A stretch of DNA of 64,000 nucleotides from Natrinema thermotolerans DSM 11552 (GCA_000337115.1 AOIR01000050.1:46062-110061), one strand, 5' to 3'. Shown: positions 27,669 to 36,672, counted from the stretch's first letter. Notes: generated from the sequence alone by a model not told the origin. Program-made: numbers and translations.

Positions 27669-27869
27669 ATGGAGCAGCGACGCTGTCCCGACTGCGGCGT
27701 GACGATGAAAGAAACCACCGTCCGCGACACCGAGGGAATGCGCCTGTCGATCACGACCGGAAAACGTGACGGACTGTTGGGAAAGATGGGGGTCCAGAAC
27801 ACGGCGAAAGTACAGGGCGTCTGCTGTCCCGAGTGCGGGCTCGTCCGGCTGTACGCCGACCTCGAGTGA
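27669..27869 (+). CDS. Small zinc-ribbon protein (66 aa)
   Basis: 66 aa with CPDC at residues 6-9 and CCPEC near residue 53 at the two ends of the protein, one zinc ribbon split by a basic/hydrophobic loop containing GLLGKMGVQNTAK. The upstream TCGCGAACTTCTTTCTG gives a weak box A. Function unknown. Confidence 0.78.
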   Translation: MEQRRCPDCGVTMKETTVRDTEGMRLSITTGKRDGLLGKMGVQNTAKVQGVCCPECGLVRLYADLE

Positions 27870-28083
27870 GCAGCGTCGGGGCCCTGTTCGAGTATCCGGA
27901 GTCGCGCTGTCGGGATGCAGATGGGTTCGCTTTCGCATCCGTTCCGACGCCTGGCCAACCGTCAGAAAACGGTCCCTCGGGTCGGTCGGGCCAGTGCCGA
28001 CAGGAGCCGCGTCGATCGTGGGTCGGTACCACAAGTATGCCGCCGGCTCAGTGACGCCGTACAACGCCGCGATAAAAATCGGA

Positions 28084-28380
28084 TCAGCTGGGTCGACCAG
28101 CTTGCCGGTCGTCGGTCTCCGGCTCCGAGCGGGGCCGTTCTCGGTAGGTGTTGCGACCGAGCATCGAGTTCATTGGGCACTGCTGCGTGCGAGCCGTGAT
28201 CGTCAGCACCGCCCCGACGACGAGTGCGAGGACGGCGAGTGCCATCCCGAGGGTTCCAGCAGCGATCGAGAGCAATCCAGCGAGGGCGGCGATACCGACG
28301 ACCAGTAGCACCGGGCCGACAAGGAGTCGAGTCCGACGGTCGTATCCACCGACGTTTTTTTCCATGGTTTCTGTCACCAT
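28084..28380 (-). CDS. DUF2892-like (YgaP-type) small membrane protein
   Basis: About 98 aa. The N-terminal MEKNVGGYDRRTRLLVGPVL is the hallmark of DUF2892 inner-membrane proteins and is followed by two helices. The extra C-terminal tail (NTYRERPRSEPETDD) is polar. Three close ATGs exist (28386, 28380, 28365); TTATATAG at about 28400-28407 fits 28380 best. Confidence 0.8.
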   Translation of the reverse strand: MVTETMEKNVGGYDRRTRLLVGPVLLVVGIAALAGLLSIAAGTLGMALAVLALVVGAVLTITARTQQCPMNSMLGRNTYRERPRSEPETDDRQAGRPS

Positions 28381-28592
28381 GTACACATACGGCAGCTAAC
28401 TATATAACGTATGCATATCGTTCATTGATGCAATCAGTTGTTGCTGGTGTTCAGTCATGGCTCCGCCGCGTCGATCCGGTCGGTTACTCGTATATTCTCG
28501 ATGCGGGACTTGTCCGCTTCGCCAGCAATCAGTGCGTACGGCTCGGTGGGGACGCGCGCTCGGCGACTCACACGGTGCGCGGTGACGCTGGA

Positions 28593-29708
28593 TTAGTCGA
28601 GACCGTCTTTCGTCGCCGCCTTGACCTCGCCGACGCTCGCGTCCGTCTTGAACGTCGTCCCGCCGTAGTGGGCCCGGGAAGCGGCGTGGCCCGCCTCACG
28701 CAGATCTGCCAGGAACTCGTCCATCGCGTTGGCCGGCAGCCCCCAGTTCCGACAGAGTTTGTGCTGATCGTAGTGGGTCGGCGTGTCGAGTTCCGCCGCG
28801 AGCGTGTCACAGAGTTCGCGGGCCTCGGGCGCGGTATCGAACGTGTACGGAATCTCGTCGCGAACCGCCCCGATGAACGACGAGTCCTGGACGGGGCCGA
28901 GCCAGACCGGGCCGGCCGCGAGGATCCGAGTTCCGTCGCAGTGAGGACAGCGCTCGAGTGGATCGGCGATCAGCCCGGGGTCGGCCTCGCGGTAGAGGCA
29001 GTCTTCACAGTGATAGAGGTGGCCTAACTCGTCGATCGCGGCGTCGGCCGCGGTGGCTTTGTGGGTCAGCTCGAGGTAGGTCCGGACGTAGTGACTGGTC
29101 GCGTGGGTGAGCAGCGGTTCGACGCCGACGTCGAACCGGGCCGCGCTGCGGGCCAGCGCCGACATGAGGGTTCGGACGCCCATCTCGGCGTGGTAGTCGG
29201 TGTTTCGCGGCACCGCGGAGTAGGAACGCACGCCGCTGTTGAAGTGTGCGCCACACATCGGCGCGGTATCGGTCGCGGTGATACAGACCAGATCCCGGCA
29301 GTTCGCGAACGCGGCGTCGGCAAACGGCATCGGCGTCCCGTAGGGGTCGAGATCGATCACGTCGAACGGCTCTTCGTGCATCAGCGCGTTGACGTTGCGG
29401 TGTTCGACCCGCCCCTCGCAGTCGTTTCGCTCGAGGTTGTCCCGGGCGAGGGAAACCGCTTCCTCGTCGACGTCACAGCAGGTCACGTCCCAGCCGTCGG
29501 CCGCGGCTCGAACCCCGCGGACGCCGCTTGCGGTCATCGCGTCGAGATACGTCTCGGCGCGATCCTCGCGCTCGCGGTAGGCCCGCAGCGTCGCGATCGT
29601 CAAGTCCCGGTTCAGCTCCTGTCGCGGGTTGTAGAAGACCGCCTCCTCGATGCCCTCGGTCTGCTCGCCGGGGACCTCGAGATCGACCCCGCCCTCGGTG
29701 ACGCGCAT
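28593..29708 (-). CDS. trm1: tRNA (guanine26-N2)-dimethyltransferase
   Basis: 371 aa. Methylates G26 of tRNAs using SAM. The Trm1 features are [14 protein letters not shown], the SAM-binding [15 protein letters not shown], catalytic-site DLDPYGTP, and a C-terminal zinc site (CEDCLYR...CPHCDG). Full length for archaea. Start ATG at 29708; an upstream in-frame extension is absent. Confidence 0.96.
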   Translation of the reverse strand: MRVTEGGVDLEVPGEQTEGIEEAVFYNPRQELNRDLTIATLRAYREREDRAETYLDAMTASGVRGVRAAADGWDVTCCDVDEEAVSLARDNLERNDCEGRVEHRNVNALMHEEPFDVIDLDPYGTPMPFADAAFANCRDLVCITATDTAPMCGAHFNSGVRSYSAVPRNTDYHAEMGVRTLMSALARSAARFDVGVEPLLTHATSHYVRTYLELTHKATAADAAIDELGHLYHCEDCLYREADPGLIADPLERCPHCDGTRILAAGPVWLGPVQDSSFIGAVRDEIPYTFDTAPEARELCDTLAAELDTPTHYDQHKLCRNWGLPANAMDEFLADLREAGHAASRAHYGGTTFKTDASVGEVKAATKDGLD

Positions 29709-29830
29709 ACCACGTCTCGTGGGTAGCGGGCGAAAAGCGGTGTGGTCTCCCGCCGGCGGCCGATGGGGGAAACGGCGGGCCGGCGGCGGACAACCAAACC
29801 GATTTTACAGTTCGGCGCACAGTCACGGAC

Positions 29831-30187
29831 GTGTCGGAGGCCAATCCCGTCGAGCGATGGCAGGCGAGTCTCGAGGAGGCCGGCGAGCTGACGCCGGAGA
29901 TCGTCGGGACGATCACGCGGGTCCACGGCGACCGCGGGGCCCAGGCCATCGAGGCGGTCGGCGAGAACCGCGTGAAGTCCTATCGCGATTTCACCATCGT
30001 CGTCGGCTACGAGGACGAGTATATCGTCGAGGACGGCGGCTGTACCTGCAAGGACAGCGAGTACAACTTAGACGCCGACGACCCCACCGAGAAGTGCTGG
30101 CACTCCCTTGCGGTCGCCATCGCTCGCCGGGTCGGCCACGTCGACTACCACGATATGTGGTACTCCGAGGTCCGCGAACTGCTCTGA
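29831..30187 (+). CDS. SWIM zinc-finger protein (118 aa)
   Basis: 118 aa, GTG start with GATTTTACAG about 28 bp upstream. C71, C73, C89 and H91 form CxC-n-CxH, the SWIM zinc finger, after a four-strand region (SYRDFTIVVGYEDEYIV). SWIM proteins bind DNA or partner recombination proteins. It lies head-to-head with trm1 and upstream of the convergent orc1 gene; no partner is proven. Confidence 0.85.
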   Translation: MSEANPVERWQASLEEAGELTPEIVGTITRVHGDRGAQAIEAVGENRVKSYRDFTIVVGYEDEYIVEDGGCTCKDSEYNLDADDPTEKCWHSLAVAIARRVGHVDYHDMWYSEVRELL

Positions 30188-30310
30188 GGGCGTCGATCTC
30201 CGTTCCTACAGAACCAGACGGAGTGAGCGAATCGACGAGAAGTGTCTCTCTCCTCGTCGCCACGATGGCAGCACGCTCGCGGCCGATATCGTTCATCGTG
30301 ATCGAGAGCG

Positions 30311-31510
30311 CTACTCGGACTCGTTACAGGCGGCGATGATGACCTCGGGGTCGTCGATCAGCCGATTCTCCATGTAGTTGCCTTTCCCCTTTCCGGCCCA
30401 CTTGCGCTCCTGATCGATGATCGAGAGGAACTCGAGTTCCGAGAGGATATCGCGAACCCGACGGAGCTTCAGGTGTTCCGAGCCGTCCCGATCGCAGAGA
30501 CGTTTGTAGAGGTCGTACGCCTCGTTGGTCGTCACCGGCGCGTCGTCGCCCTCCTTTTGCTGGGTCAACAGCGCCATCGCCTCGAGGACGAGTTTCGCGT
30601 GACTGGGGCTTTTGGATATCAGTTCGGCCAGCCGGCTGGTCTCCTCGCGCTCGTGTGCCTGATCGACGCAATCCTCAGTGACCGCCTCGAGGGCGTTCTC
30701 CTCGGCGATCTCACCCGCAAAGCGGAGGATGTCGATCGCCTTCCGTGCGTCACCGTGTTCACGGGCCGCGAGCGCTGCAACGCGGGGAACAACGCCGTCC
30801 TCGAGGACGCCCTCGTGAAACGCATCGGACCGTGAGCGCAGGATTTCCCGGATCTGGGTCGCATCGTACGGCGAGAAGACGTACTCGCGTTCACAGAGGC
30901 TCGATTTGATGCGCTCGTCCAGCGAGTCCTTGTACCGGACCTTGTTCGAGATTCCGATAACGCCGACGGTACTCTCGGTGAGTTTGCCGGACTCGACCGC
31001 TCGAGAGAGTTGCATCAGGATGTCGTCGTCCTCGATCTTGTCGACTTCGTCTAAGATGATCAGAGCGACATCGTAGCAGGTGTCGACGATGTGCCAGAGG
31101 CGACGGTAGTATTCGGCCGTACTCAGTCCCGAGTGTGGAATCGAGACATCGGTCTTGGACTGGTCGTTGAGTTGGTGGCCCGTGGACTGCACTGCTTGCG
31201 TTTCCGTCGACTCCTGGAGGCAGTCGACGTACGCGACGCCGATCGAGACGTCGTTGCCCTCCGCGCGCTCGATCGCCTGATTCGTGATGAACTTCGAACA
31301 CAGCGACTTCCCGGTTCCTGTCTTCCCGTACACGAGGACGTTGTTCGGCGTGTTTCCTCGAGTCGCCGGTTTGATCGCGTTCGCGAGGTTGGTCAGTTCG
31401 TCCTCGCGGCCGATGATTCGATCGCCGTCCGGGAGGTGTGAAACCTGCAGCAACTCCTTGTTCCGAAAGATTTCGTTCTCACTGCCGAAGTAGTCCGTCG
31501 AATCCGACAT
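30311..31510 (-). CDS. orc1: Orc1/Cdc6 family replication initiator
   Basis: 399 aa. AAA+ ATPase with Walker A YGKTGTGKS (61-69), Walker B ILDEVDK (152-158), sensor 2 GDARKAIDILR, and a C-terminal winged helix (about 315-395, ending KGKGNYMENRLIDD). It loads MCM and recognises origin repeats. GGTTAAG lies about 30 bp upstream as box A. It is read away from an adjacent repeat-rich, gene-free region, the standard archaeal orc1/oriC pairing. Confidence 0.93.
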   Translation of the reverse strand: MSDSTDYFGSENEIFRNKELLQVSHLPDGDRIIGREDELTNLANAIKPATRGNTPNNVLVYGKTGTGKSLCSKFITNQAIERAEGNDVSIGVAYVDCLQESTETQAVQSTGHQLNDQSKTDVSIPHSGLSTAEYYRRLWHIVDTCYDVALIILDEVDKIEDDDILMQLSRAVESGKLTESTVGVIGISNKVRYKDSLDERIKSSLCEREYVFSPYDATQIREILRSRSDAFHEGVLEDGVVPRVAALAAREHGDARKAIDILRFAGEIAEENALEAVTEDCVDQAHEREETSRLAELISKSPSHAKLVLEAMALLTQQKEGDDAPVTTNEAYDLYKRLCDRDGSEHLKLRRVRDILSELEFLSIIDQERKWAGKGKGNYMENRLIDDPEVIIAACNESE

Positions 31511-32133
31511 TCGGGTGCCAGCTCCTTTCGGCGTCGACTACTTAACCGTTCGGAACCGGACTGCCGCTGTATGCCTCGAGTTTCGCGGTTTGAGTCGCTA
31601 AATTCTGCGAACATACACCCCAGAGTGCCGCTGTATAGGTGAACAACCACCCCTCGGTGCCGCTGTATACGTGGGCCGATTGCGCTGGGCTGCCGTCGGA
31701 GAACTGCCACTGGACTGGGACCGAGATTCATCGGAACCCCGGACTGCCGCTGTATAGCATGGCGGTTCCGCCGACAGAAGCGAACCAAAGGGCGATGAGC
31801 CGCCAGTGGTATCCGTGGCTCAGACGACCGTTATCGGTAGATTCGGGTTCGGTCCGGGGAACCGAACGGATACCGTCCTTCCGCTGTATCGGATAAAAAG
31901 AGTTTCTATTGGGCGTGAGTCGGCCGGTTTTCACCCCTCGGTGCCGCTGTATACGGCGGACACACACCCCGCGTTGCCGCTGTATAGCTGTGATGGTGGC
32001 TGTCGACTCGAAGTGGCGGTCCGGTGTTGACTCACAGATCGGGCTGACCGATAGGACAGTGTGGCACCGGGTACAGAACTCGTACCGGCACGCAGTAACC
32101 CCGACGGAGACCGAACGACTCGGCCGAAAGCAA

Positions 32134-32221
32134 ACCGATGATAGCCGAAAGCGGCACCGATAGTAGCCGGAAGCGACACCGATAATAGACGAAAAGAGGC
32201 CGATGACGGCCAAAAGCGACG
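32134..32221 (+). repeat. Tandem 22-nt iterons inside the origin region
   Basis: Four back-to-back imperfect units begin at 32134, 32156, 32178 and 32200; the pattern is ACCGATARTAGCCG followed by RAAGCGRC. A degenerate fifth precedes them at 32111. Their period equals the length of the ORB-like element but the sequence is unrelated, suggesting a second binding protein or an unwinding function. Confidence 0.7.
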
Positions 32222-32250
32222 GGGAATTTCGTCTCGAGCGACGAACCCAT

Positions 32251-32268
32251 GTCCAATCGCCATTGGAC
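32251..32268. repeat. Inverted repeat GTCCAAT/ATTGGAC in origin
   Basis: GTCCAAT CGCC ATTGGAC, 7-bp arms with a 4-base centre, between the iterons and the AT-rich segment. Could be a protein site or a small cruciform. Confidence 0.5.
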
Positions 32269-32612
32269 GCTACTGTAGCCAATTCAGTCAATGGGCGATT
32301 ACACAGCACTAGTATATATTGTTGGTTATTCTGTTTGGTGATTCCGTCGGTAACGCATCTGCTGTCCAGCAGTCCTACAGCGATCCGTGAACCGAAATCC
32401 AAGGGGCCTCCGGAGAGGCAGAACGCTGCGGCTGATACAGCGGCAACGCGGGGTGTGTCTCTTCGCTACCTACTTCGTGGATTTATCTATGAGCCGACAG
32501 AAGCGTGCGGCAGCAAACGAGCGGCACATCGCGGTGAACTACTTCCTTTCGGCCGGCAACTATCGTTTCGGTCGCTGGTAGCGTCCCGGCGGGACGACTC
32601 GCCGGGGCAGAC

Positions 32613-32650
32613 CTCCACGAGGTTCCGCAGGATCTGCAGCCCCGTCTTGC
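32613..32650 (-). pseudogene. Degenerate duplicate of the hisH 3' end
   Basis: These 38 bp match 32789-32826 within hisH at 35 of 38 positions. On the minus strand they encode TGLQILRNLVEVC, against TGLQILRNFVEIC at the HisH C-terminus. No intact gene surrounds the copy: the flanks include a 17-bp tandem repeat (about 32643-32676). It sits between the origin region and hisH, as if DNA had been inserted or rearranged at the hisH end. Confidence 0.7.
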
Positions 32651-32770
32651 ACGCCACCCCGTCTCGCACGCCACCTTTTTCCGCTCGAGTTCGGTCGCAT
32701 CGCTCTCTCACCTATCGCGCAAAAATCTGGATCAAAACCCGCTCACTCCCGATGGTCGCTCGCGGTCGCC

Positions 32771-33433
32771 TTACTCGTCGGCGCAAATCTCTACGAAGTT
32801 CCGCAGGATCTGCAGCCCCGTCTCGCCGCTCTTCTCCGGGTGGAACTGCGTGCCGAAGACGTTCCCTGACTCGTTCGCGACGATCGAGGGGAACTCTCGT
32901 TCGTAGTCGGTCGTCGCGACCGTCGCCGCTTCGTCATCGGGAGCCGCGTAGTAGGAGTGAACGAAGTACGCGTAGTTCCCATCGACGCCCTCAACGAGCG
33001 GGTGATCGCGCTCGACCGAGAGTTCGTTCCAGCCCATGTGGGGAACCTTCTGACCCTCGGCGAAGCGAACGTTAGTCCCGGGGATCAAGTCCAGTCCCTG
33101 GACGGCGGAGTCGCCGTCGGTCTCGCCCTCCTCGCTCGAGGTCAGCAACATCTGCATCCCGAGGCAGATGCCGAAGAGGGGAGTCCCTCGCTCGGCGACT
33201 GCGAGGAGATCCTCGCGGAGCGGGTCGGCGTTCTCGACGCCCTCGCGGAACGCGCCAACGCCGGGCAGGACCACCCCGTCGGCCGCCTCGAATGCGGCCG
33301 GATCGTCGGTGATCTCGACGTCGGCACCCGCACGTTCCAACCCGCGGGTGACACTGCGGAGGTTCCCGAGTCCGTAGTCGACGACGACCACGGACGCGAG
33401 GGATTGCTCGGTCGAAGACGAAACGGCGCTCAT
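32771..33433 (-). CDS. hisH: Imidazole glycerol phosphate synthase, glutaminase subunit
   Basis: 220 aa. Class I glutamine amidotransferase feeding ammonia to HisF for histidine and AICAR synthesis. Catalytic Cys in GICLGMQ and His/Glu in GTQFHPEKSG; VVVDYGLGNLRSV opens the domain. The first ten residues are a short Ser-rich extension. It is separate from any other his gene here, as is normal in haloarchaea. Confidence 0.96.
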   Translation of the reverse strand: MSAVSSSTEQSLASVVVVDYGLGNLRSVTRGLERAGADVEITDDPAAFEAADGVVLPGVGAFREGVENADPLREDLLAVAERGTPLFGICLGMQMLLTSSEEGETDGDSAVQGLDLIPGTNVRFAEGQKVPHMGWNELSVERDHPLVEGVDGNYAYFVHSYYAAPDDEAATVATTDYEREFPSIVANESGNVFGTQFHPEKSGETGLQILRNFVEICADE

Positions 33434-33528
33434 ACGTTCACTCGGAGCGGCGCGTTGAAGTGAATTACCCTTCGGGCAACCGGCCGTTCCTCGGGGGAGA
33501 GACGGTCACTCGAGCTCTGGTCGATCAC

Positions 33529-33957
33529 TCACAGGGTCCCCGCTCTCCCACGGCCCTCGCTACCGTGGAGACGCTGCCGTCGTCGATACACGTAGTACCC
33601 GATCGCTGGGACCGAAAACAGGTACGCGACCGCCAGTTCCGCCCCGGCGACGTGACCGAGTCCGAGCGCGCCTACAAGCCACGGGTTCGGATTCCATCCC
33701 GGCCGGTCTCGAAGCGCGAGTGCGTCCATGAGCAGCGCGACCGCTACGACGGCGGCGAACAGGAACGACAGCCAGCCGGCGAGGACGGTCACAGCGAAAG
33801 AAACCAGTCCGGCACCGAGGGCCTCTCTGTCGGCAGCCACGACGAAGAAACGGAGTGTAGCGGTGGAAATCAGCGTCCAAAGCGGTGCGATAGGAAACAG
33901 GTACACACCGTACCGCCACACGGGATCAGCGGAGGCGAATTCGGAGGTGGAGGACAT
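33529..33957 (-). CDS. Small membrane protein, four TM helices (142 aa)
   Basis: Four hydrophobic segments (about residues 17-37, 45-75, 90-115 and 110-128) with a basic C-terminus. TATATTAG at about 33983-33991 sits about 30 bp before the ATG at 33957 (alternative ATG 33966). No family recognised. Confidence 0.7.
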   Translation of the reverse strand: MSSTSEFASADPVWRYGVYLFPIAPLWTLISTATLRFFVVAADREALGAGLVSFAVTVLAGWLSFLFAAVVAVALLMDALALRDRPGWNPNPWLVGALGLGHVAGAELAVAYLFSVPAIGYYVYRRRQRLHGSEGRGRAGTL

Positions 33958-34072
33958 CCGTCCCATTTCTTGACAATCGACACTAATATACTCAGTGAAC
34001 GGTATCGTCTCCGCTCGACTACTCGCCGCCTCTTCTCCCGGCGAGTATTCGCCGATGGATCATGCCGGTCGC

Positions 34073-34666
34073 TCAGAACCCGTCGAGCCGGGACTGTCCG
34101 CCCTCGCTCTCGCTGATTCCTGCCAATTCGGCCGCCTGCCGGATCGCGTCCTCGAACGTCTCCTCCTGACTGCGGTCGTACAGCGTCGCCGCGGGATGGA
34201 CACAGAGCAACACGCGCCGCGGCGTCCCGTCGATCCGGACCTCCTCGAGCGAGCCAGCCTCCTTGGTCACCGCGACGGATCGCTCGAGCAGGTGTTCGCT
34301 GGGGACCTTCCCCAGCGTGACGACGACTTCGGGGTCGACGGCCGCGATCTCGCGCTCGAGATAACCCCGGCAGTTCTCGAGTTCCTCGGTCGTCGGGTCG
34401 CGGTTCTCCGGCGGCCGACAGCGCACGCAGTTGGTGATGCGGACGTCGATCCGGTCGAGGCCGGCGGTCCGGAGGGCATCGTCGAGAACGGTCCCGCTGC
34501 GGCCGACGAACGGCTCACCCTGTTCGTCCTCGTTGGCACCCGGCCCCTCGCCGACGAACAGCAGGTCGGCGTCCGTGGGACCGGTTCCGTTGACGATCCG
34601 GCTCCGCGAGTCGACCAGCGCCGGACAGCGCGTACACTCCGTGACCCGACAGTCCTCCATTCCCAT
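34073..34666 (-). CDS. Family 4-type uracil-DNA glycosylase
   Basis: 197 aa. Motif 1 GEGPGANEDEQGEPFVGRSG and motif 2-like HPAATLYDRS. Cysteines near the N-terminus (CxxxxCxxC) and in CVRC ... ENC provide the 4Fe-4S site of this family. Removes uracil from DNA, which counters cytosine deamination in a GC-rich genome. Two ATGs (34666, 34660) are possible. Same strand as DUF99, 102 bp downstream of it. Confidence 0.9.
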   Translation of the reverse strand: MGMEDCRVTECTRCPALVDSRSRIVNGTGPTDADLLFVGEGPGANEDEQGEPFVGRSGTVLDDALRTAGLDRIDVRITNCVRCRPPENRDPTTEELENCRGYLEREIAAVDPEVVVTLGKVPSEHLLERSVAVTKEAGSLEEVRIDGTPRRVLLCVHPAATLYDRSQEETFEDAIRQAAELAGISESEGGQSRLDGF

Positions 34667-34768
34667 ACCGGTGGCTGTGACGGGCGGCTACTACGTCTTT
34701 CGGGTCGCAGTTGCAGACCGATCGTCGGCCACAGCCCGGGCCACACTCCGGCCATCCTCCCGTACCAC

Positions 34769-35341
34769 TTACTCGAGCGACCGGGCATACGCGTCCGCGG
34801 CGCGAGCCGCCTCGCGCGCGACCCGGATCGGCTCCGGGCGGCCGCCCTCGGGCGTGAACCCGCGGACGACCGCCGCAGCCTCGGTCGGCTCGAGGCCGAC
34901 CGCTCTGACGTAGACCGTCTCGTCGTTGACCGACACCGCGTGGCGCTCGGGCAGCGACCGGTAGGTCTCGAGTCGCGACTCGAGGTCCGGCCCCGAGAAG
35001 GCGTCCCGCAGACCGTCCTCGAGGCCGTCGCTGGCTTCGAAGGTCACTGCGATGACCGGTCGGTCGACCGCTTCGAAAAGACGTGTGAGATCGAGCAGGT
35101 TGTACCACGCGGGGGCAACGGTGCCGAGCAGCACGTACCGGGCGTCGGGACGTCCGAGGTCGTCGACCAGCCCGGCAACGGAGCCGGTTCCATCGGTGCC
35201 GCCGACGCGACAGGAGCCGTACGCGAACCCATCACAGACGCGGTCGGCGCGGACGACGGCACCGGCGATCGTGCTTCGATTCCGATCGTGATCACCGCGG
35301 TACGATTCGGCGATGCCCAGCGCCCGTACCCCGGCTTTCAT
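34769..35341 (-). CDS. DUF99 family protein (endonuclease V-like fold)
   Basis: 190 aa. The opening KAGVRALGIAESYRGDH and IAGAVVRADRVCDGFAYG match archaeal DUF99, distantly related to endonuclease V. Nuclease activity is not established for the family. It starts 3 bp after the DUF5786 stop, and a DNA-repair glycosylase follows, so a DNA-maintenance role is plausible. Confidence 0.88.
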   Translation of the reverse strand: MKAGVRALGIAESYRGDHDRNRSTIAGAVVRADRVCDGFAYGSCRVGGTDGTGSVAGLVDDLGRPDARYVLLGTVAPAWYNLLDLTRLFEAVDRPVIAVTFEASDGLEDGLRDAFSGPDLESRLETYRSLPERHAVSVNDETVYVRAVGLEPTEAAAVVRGFTPEGGRPEPIRVAREAARAADAYARSLE

Positions 35342-35344
35342 CCC

Positions 35345-35521
35345 TCACCCGTCGTCGTCTTTGATCTCCTTGAGCCGGTCGAGCAACTCGTCGCTCGAGG
35401 CACCGTTCTCGAACTCGATGGTTCCGTCGTGGCTGTTCGCTCCCGACTTCACTGCGTCATCGTCGTCAAAATCGGCGTCGACTTCCTGCTGTTCGGATTC
35501 GTCGTAGCTCCCGAATCCCAT
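35345..35521 (-). CDS. DUF5786 small acidic protein (58 aa)
   Basis: Begins MGFGSYDESEQQEVDADFDD and ends LLDRLKEIKDDDG, matching the short haloarchaeal DUF5786 family. A TTTTAATCGG box lies about 26 bp upstream of the ATG, so it is the leaderless first gene of an operon with DUF99 (3-bp gap). Function unknown. Confidence 0.88.
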   Translation of the reverse strand: MGFGSYDESEQQEVDADFDDDDAVKSGANSHDGTIEFENGASSDELLDRLKEIKDDDG

Positions 35522-35718
35522 ACACCGAGTACTATGGGATACCGATTAAAAAATTCAGTGGTCACCAGTTTATGAGGGTTTCCGAACCGCTGTAGTCACG
35601 CGTGAACGGGGTCAGCCCCGACAGTTAGCTACCGTTATATAAGAAAGAAAGGACGAGCGGACGAGGTCGTTCCGCAGCGATGACACCGTTTTTGCCGTCG
35701 GCCCTCGAGTGATCGAGT

Positions 35719-36336
35719 ATGGAAGTCGTTCACGTCACCGAGGGCGCGGAAACGTTCACTTGTAACGCATTCCTCGCGATCGGCGAGGACGGGCACACGA
35801 CGCTGGTCGACGCCGGCGCGTGGGACGGCGTCGTCGACGAGATCGAGCGTCACGCCGACGGGGTCGACGACGTCGTCATGACCCACCAGCACGGTGATCA
35901 CGTCGAGCGACTCGAGGCCGTCGTCGACGCCTTCGACCCCGAGGTCTACGCCTACGCGGACCACCCGACCAGGACCCACGCCATCGACGACGGTGACACC
36001 GTCCGGATCGGCGACGAGGAGTTCGACGTGGTCTACACGCCCGGCCACGCCGACGACCACGTCTCCGTAGTCTCCGAGTCATCGCTGTTCTCCGGCGACG
36101 TGGTCGTCCACGACGACGGGGCCTTCGATTACGGCAGCTTCGGCCGGACCGACATGGCCGGTCAGTCCCGCGAACGGCTCATCGAGAGCATCCGCGACCT
36201 GCTCGAGCGCATGCCCGAGGGAGTCGAACACATGTACGCGGGCCACGGCGGCGTCTTCCACGGGGACGTGCGCGACGTCGTGGAAACGGCGCTCGAGCGG
36301 GCGGCAAAGCGCGAGCCGAAGTATCCCGACGAGTAG
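35719..36336 (+). CDS. MBL-fold metallo-hydrolase
   Basis: 205 aa. Zinc ligands in VMTHQHGDHVERL, the metal-bridging SGDVVVHDD, and a final AGHGGVFHGD. Shape of a small glyoxalase II-like hydrolase; substrate unknown. CCGTTTTTGCC about 29 bp upstream is box A. Confidence 0.9.
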   Translation: MEVVHVTEGAETFTCNAFLAIGEDGHTTLVDAGAWDGVVDEIERHADGVDDVVMTHQHGDHVERLEAVVDAFDPEVYAYADHPTRTHAIDDGDTVRIGDEEFDVVYTPGHADDHVSVVSESSLFSGDVVVHDDGAFDYGSFGRTDMAGQSRERLIESIRDLLERMPEGVEHMYAGHGGVFHGDVRDVVETALERAAKREPKYPDE

Positions 36337-36672
36337 CGTCGCGAACGACCACCGGAAGTAAGCGGGTTTTTGATCCAGATATTTGCCGTGAGCGGTCGGC
36401 GAAGCCGACCCGAACGGGAAACAGGTGGGTGCGAAACGGCGCTCGAGCGGGCGACGAAGCTACCCTGTCGAGTAGCCGGACCACGCGGCCGGGTTCGGTC
36501 CCGGCATCTTGGGGCGCTCGTAGCTCCTGCAGTTACGGATCCGTGTCATGCTGGGTCGTTACGTATTGCGGGCTTGCCTCGGATCGCCGGAAAAGATCAC
36601 GAAAACAAAGCATTAATCGAACAATACGACGCCTAGAACTTAGCCCGCGCGGCGATTGGCTCGGAACGCACG
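36337..36672. other. 336-bp gene-free region with a decayed copy of the MBL gene tail
   Basis: No gene is supportable. Positions 36433-36460 match 36283-36310 in the MBL gene at 26 of 28 bases, and similarity continues more loosely to the stop (GTCGAGTAG against GACGAGTAG). The rest has a TTAATCGA at about 36612 and a CTAG at 36643 upstream of halorhodopsin, possible promoter material, with a leader of about 30-60 bases. Confidence 0.6.

Larger units (their letters stand above)
31554..32455. repeat. ORB-like repeats, eight copies (CACCCC-N4-TGCCGCTGTATA type)
   Basis: Copies: core-only 31562-31572; full 31616-31637, 31648-31669, 31735-31756, 31932-31953 and 31965-31986; degenerate 31879-31889; inverted 32434-32455. 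Full copies are 22 bp: CACCCC (one AACCCC), four variable bases, then TGCCGCTGTATA. Read on the other strand each ends in GGGGTG, the G-string typical of archaeal origin recognition boxes. The distances between cores are 64, 32, 87, 134, 63 and 33 bp, four of them multiples of about three helical turns. Confidence 0.85.
31511..32480. other. Putative chromosomal replication origin next to orc1
   Basis: About 970 bp with no supportable gene. It contains eight copies of an ORB-like 22-bp element (seven in + orientation, one inverted), four to five 22-nt iterons, a 7-bp inverted repeat and an AT-rich stretch around 32306-32340 that may unwind. The inverted copy at 32434-32455 closes the far side, so the AT-rich segment is bracketed by opposing repeats, as in other archaeal origins. 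The call rests on layout; no origin activity is shown. Confidence 0.8.

Noticed and set aside
28428..29027. ATG 25 bp after a TATATA box, open for 200 codons antisense to trm1
   Set aside because: The box serves the divergent DUF2892-like gene at 28380, and most of the ORF is the complement of trm1 with no protein-like pattern.
31554..32221. CRISPR array
   Set aside because: Repeat spacing is irregular (32 to 134 bp), copies occur in both orientations and are degenerate, and no cas genes are near.
32489..32581. 30-codon ORF (MSRQKRAAANERH...) at the edge of the origin region
   Set aside because: TTTATC lies just before it, but the product matches nothing and the position relative to the box is too close.
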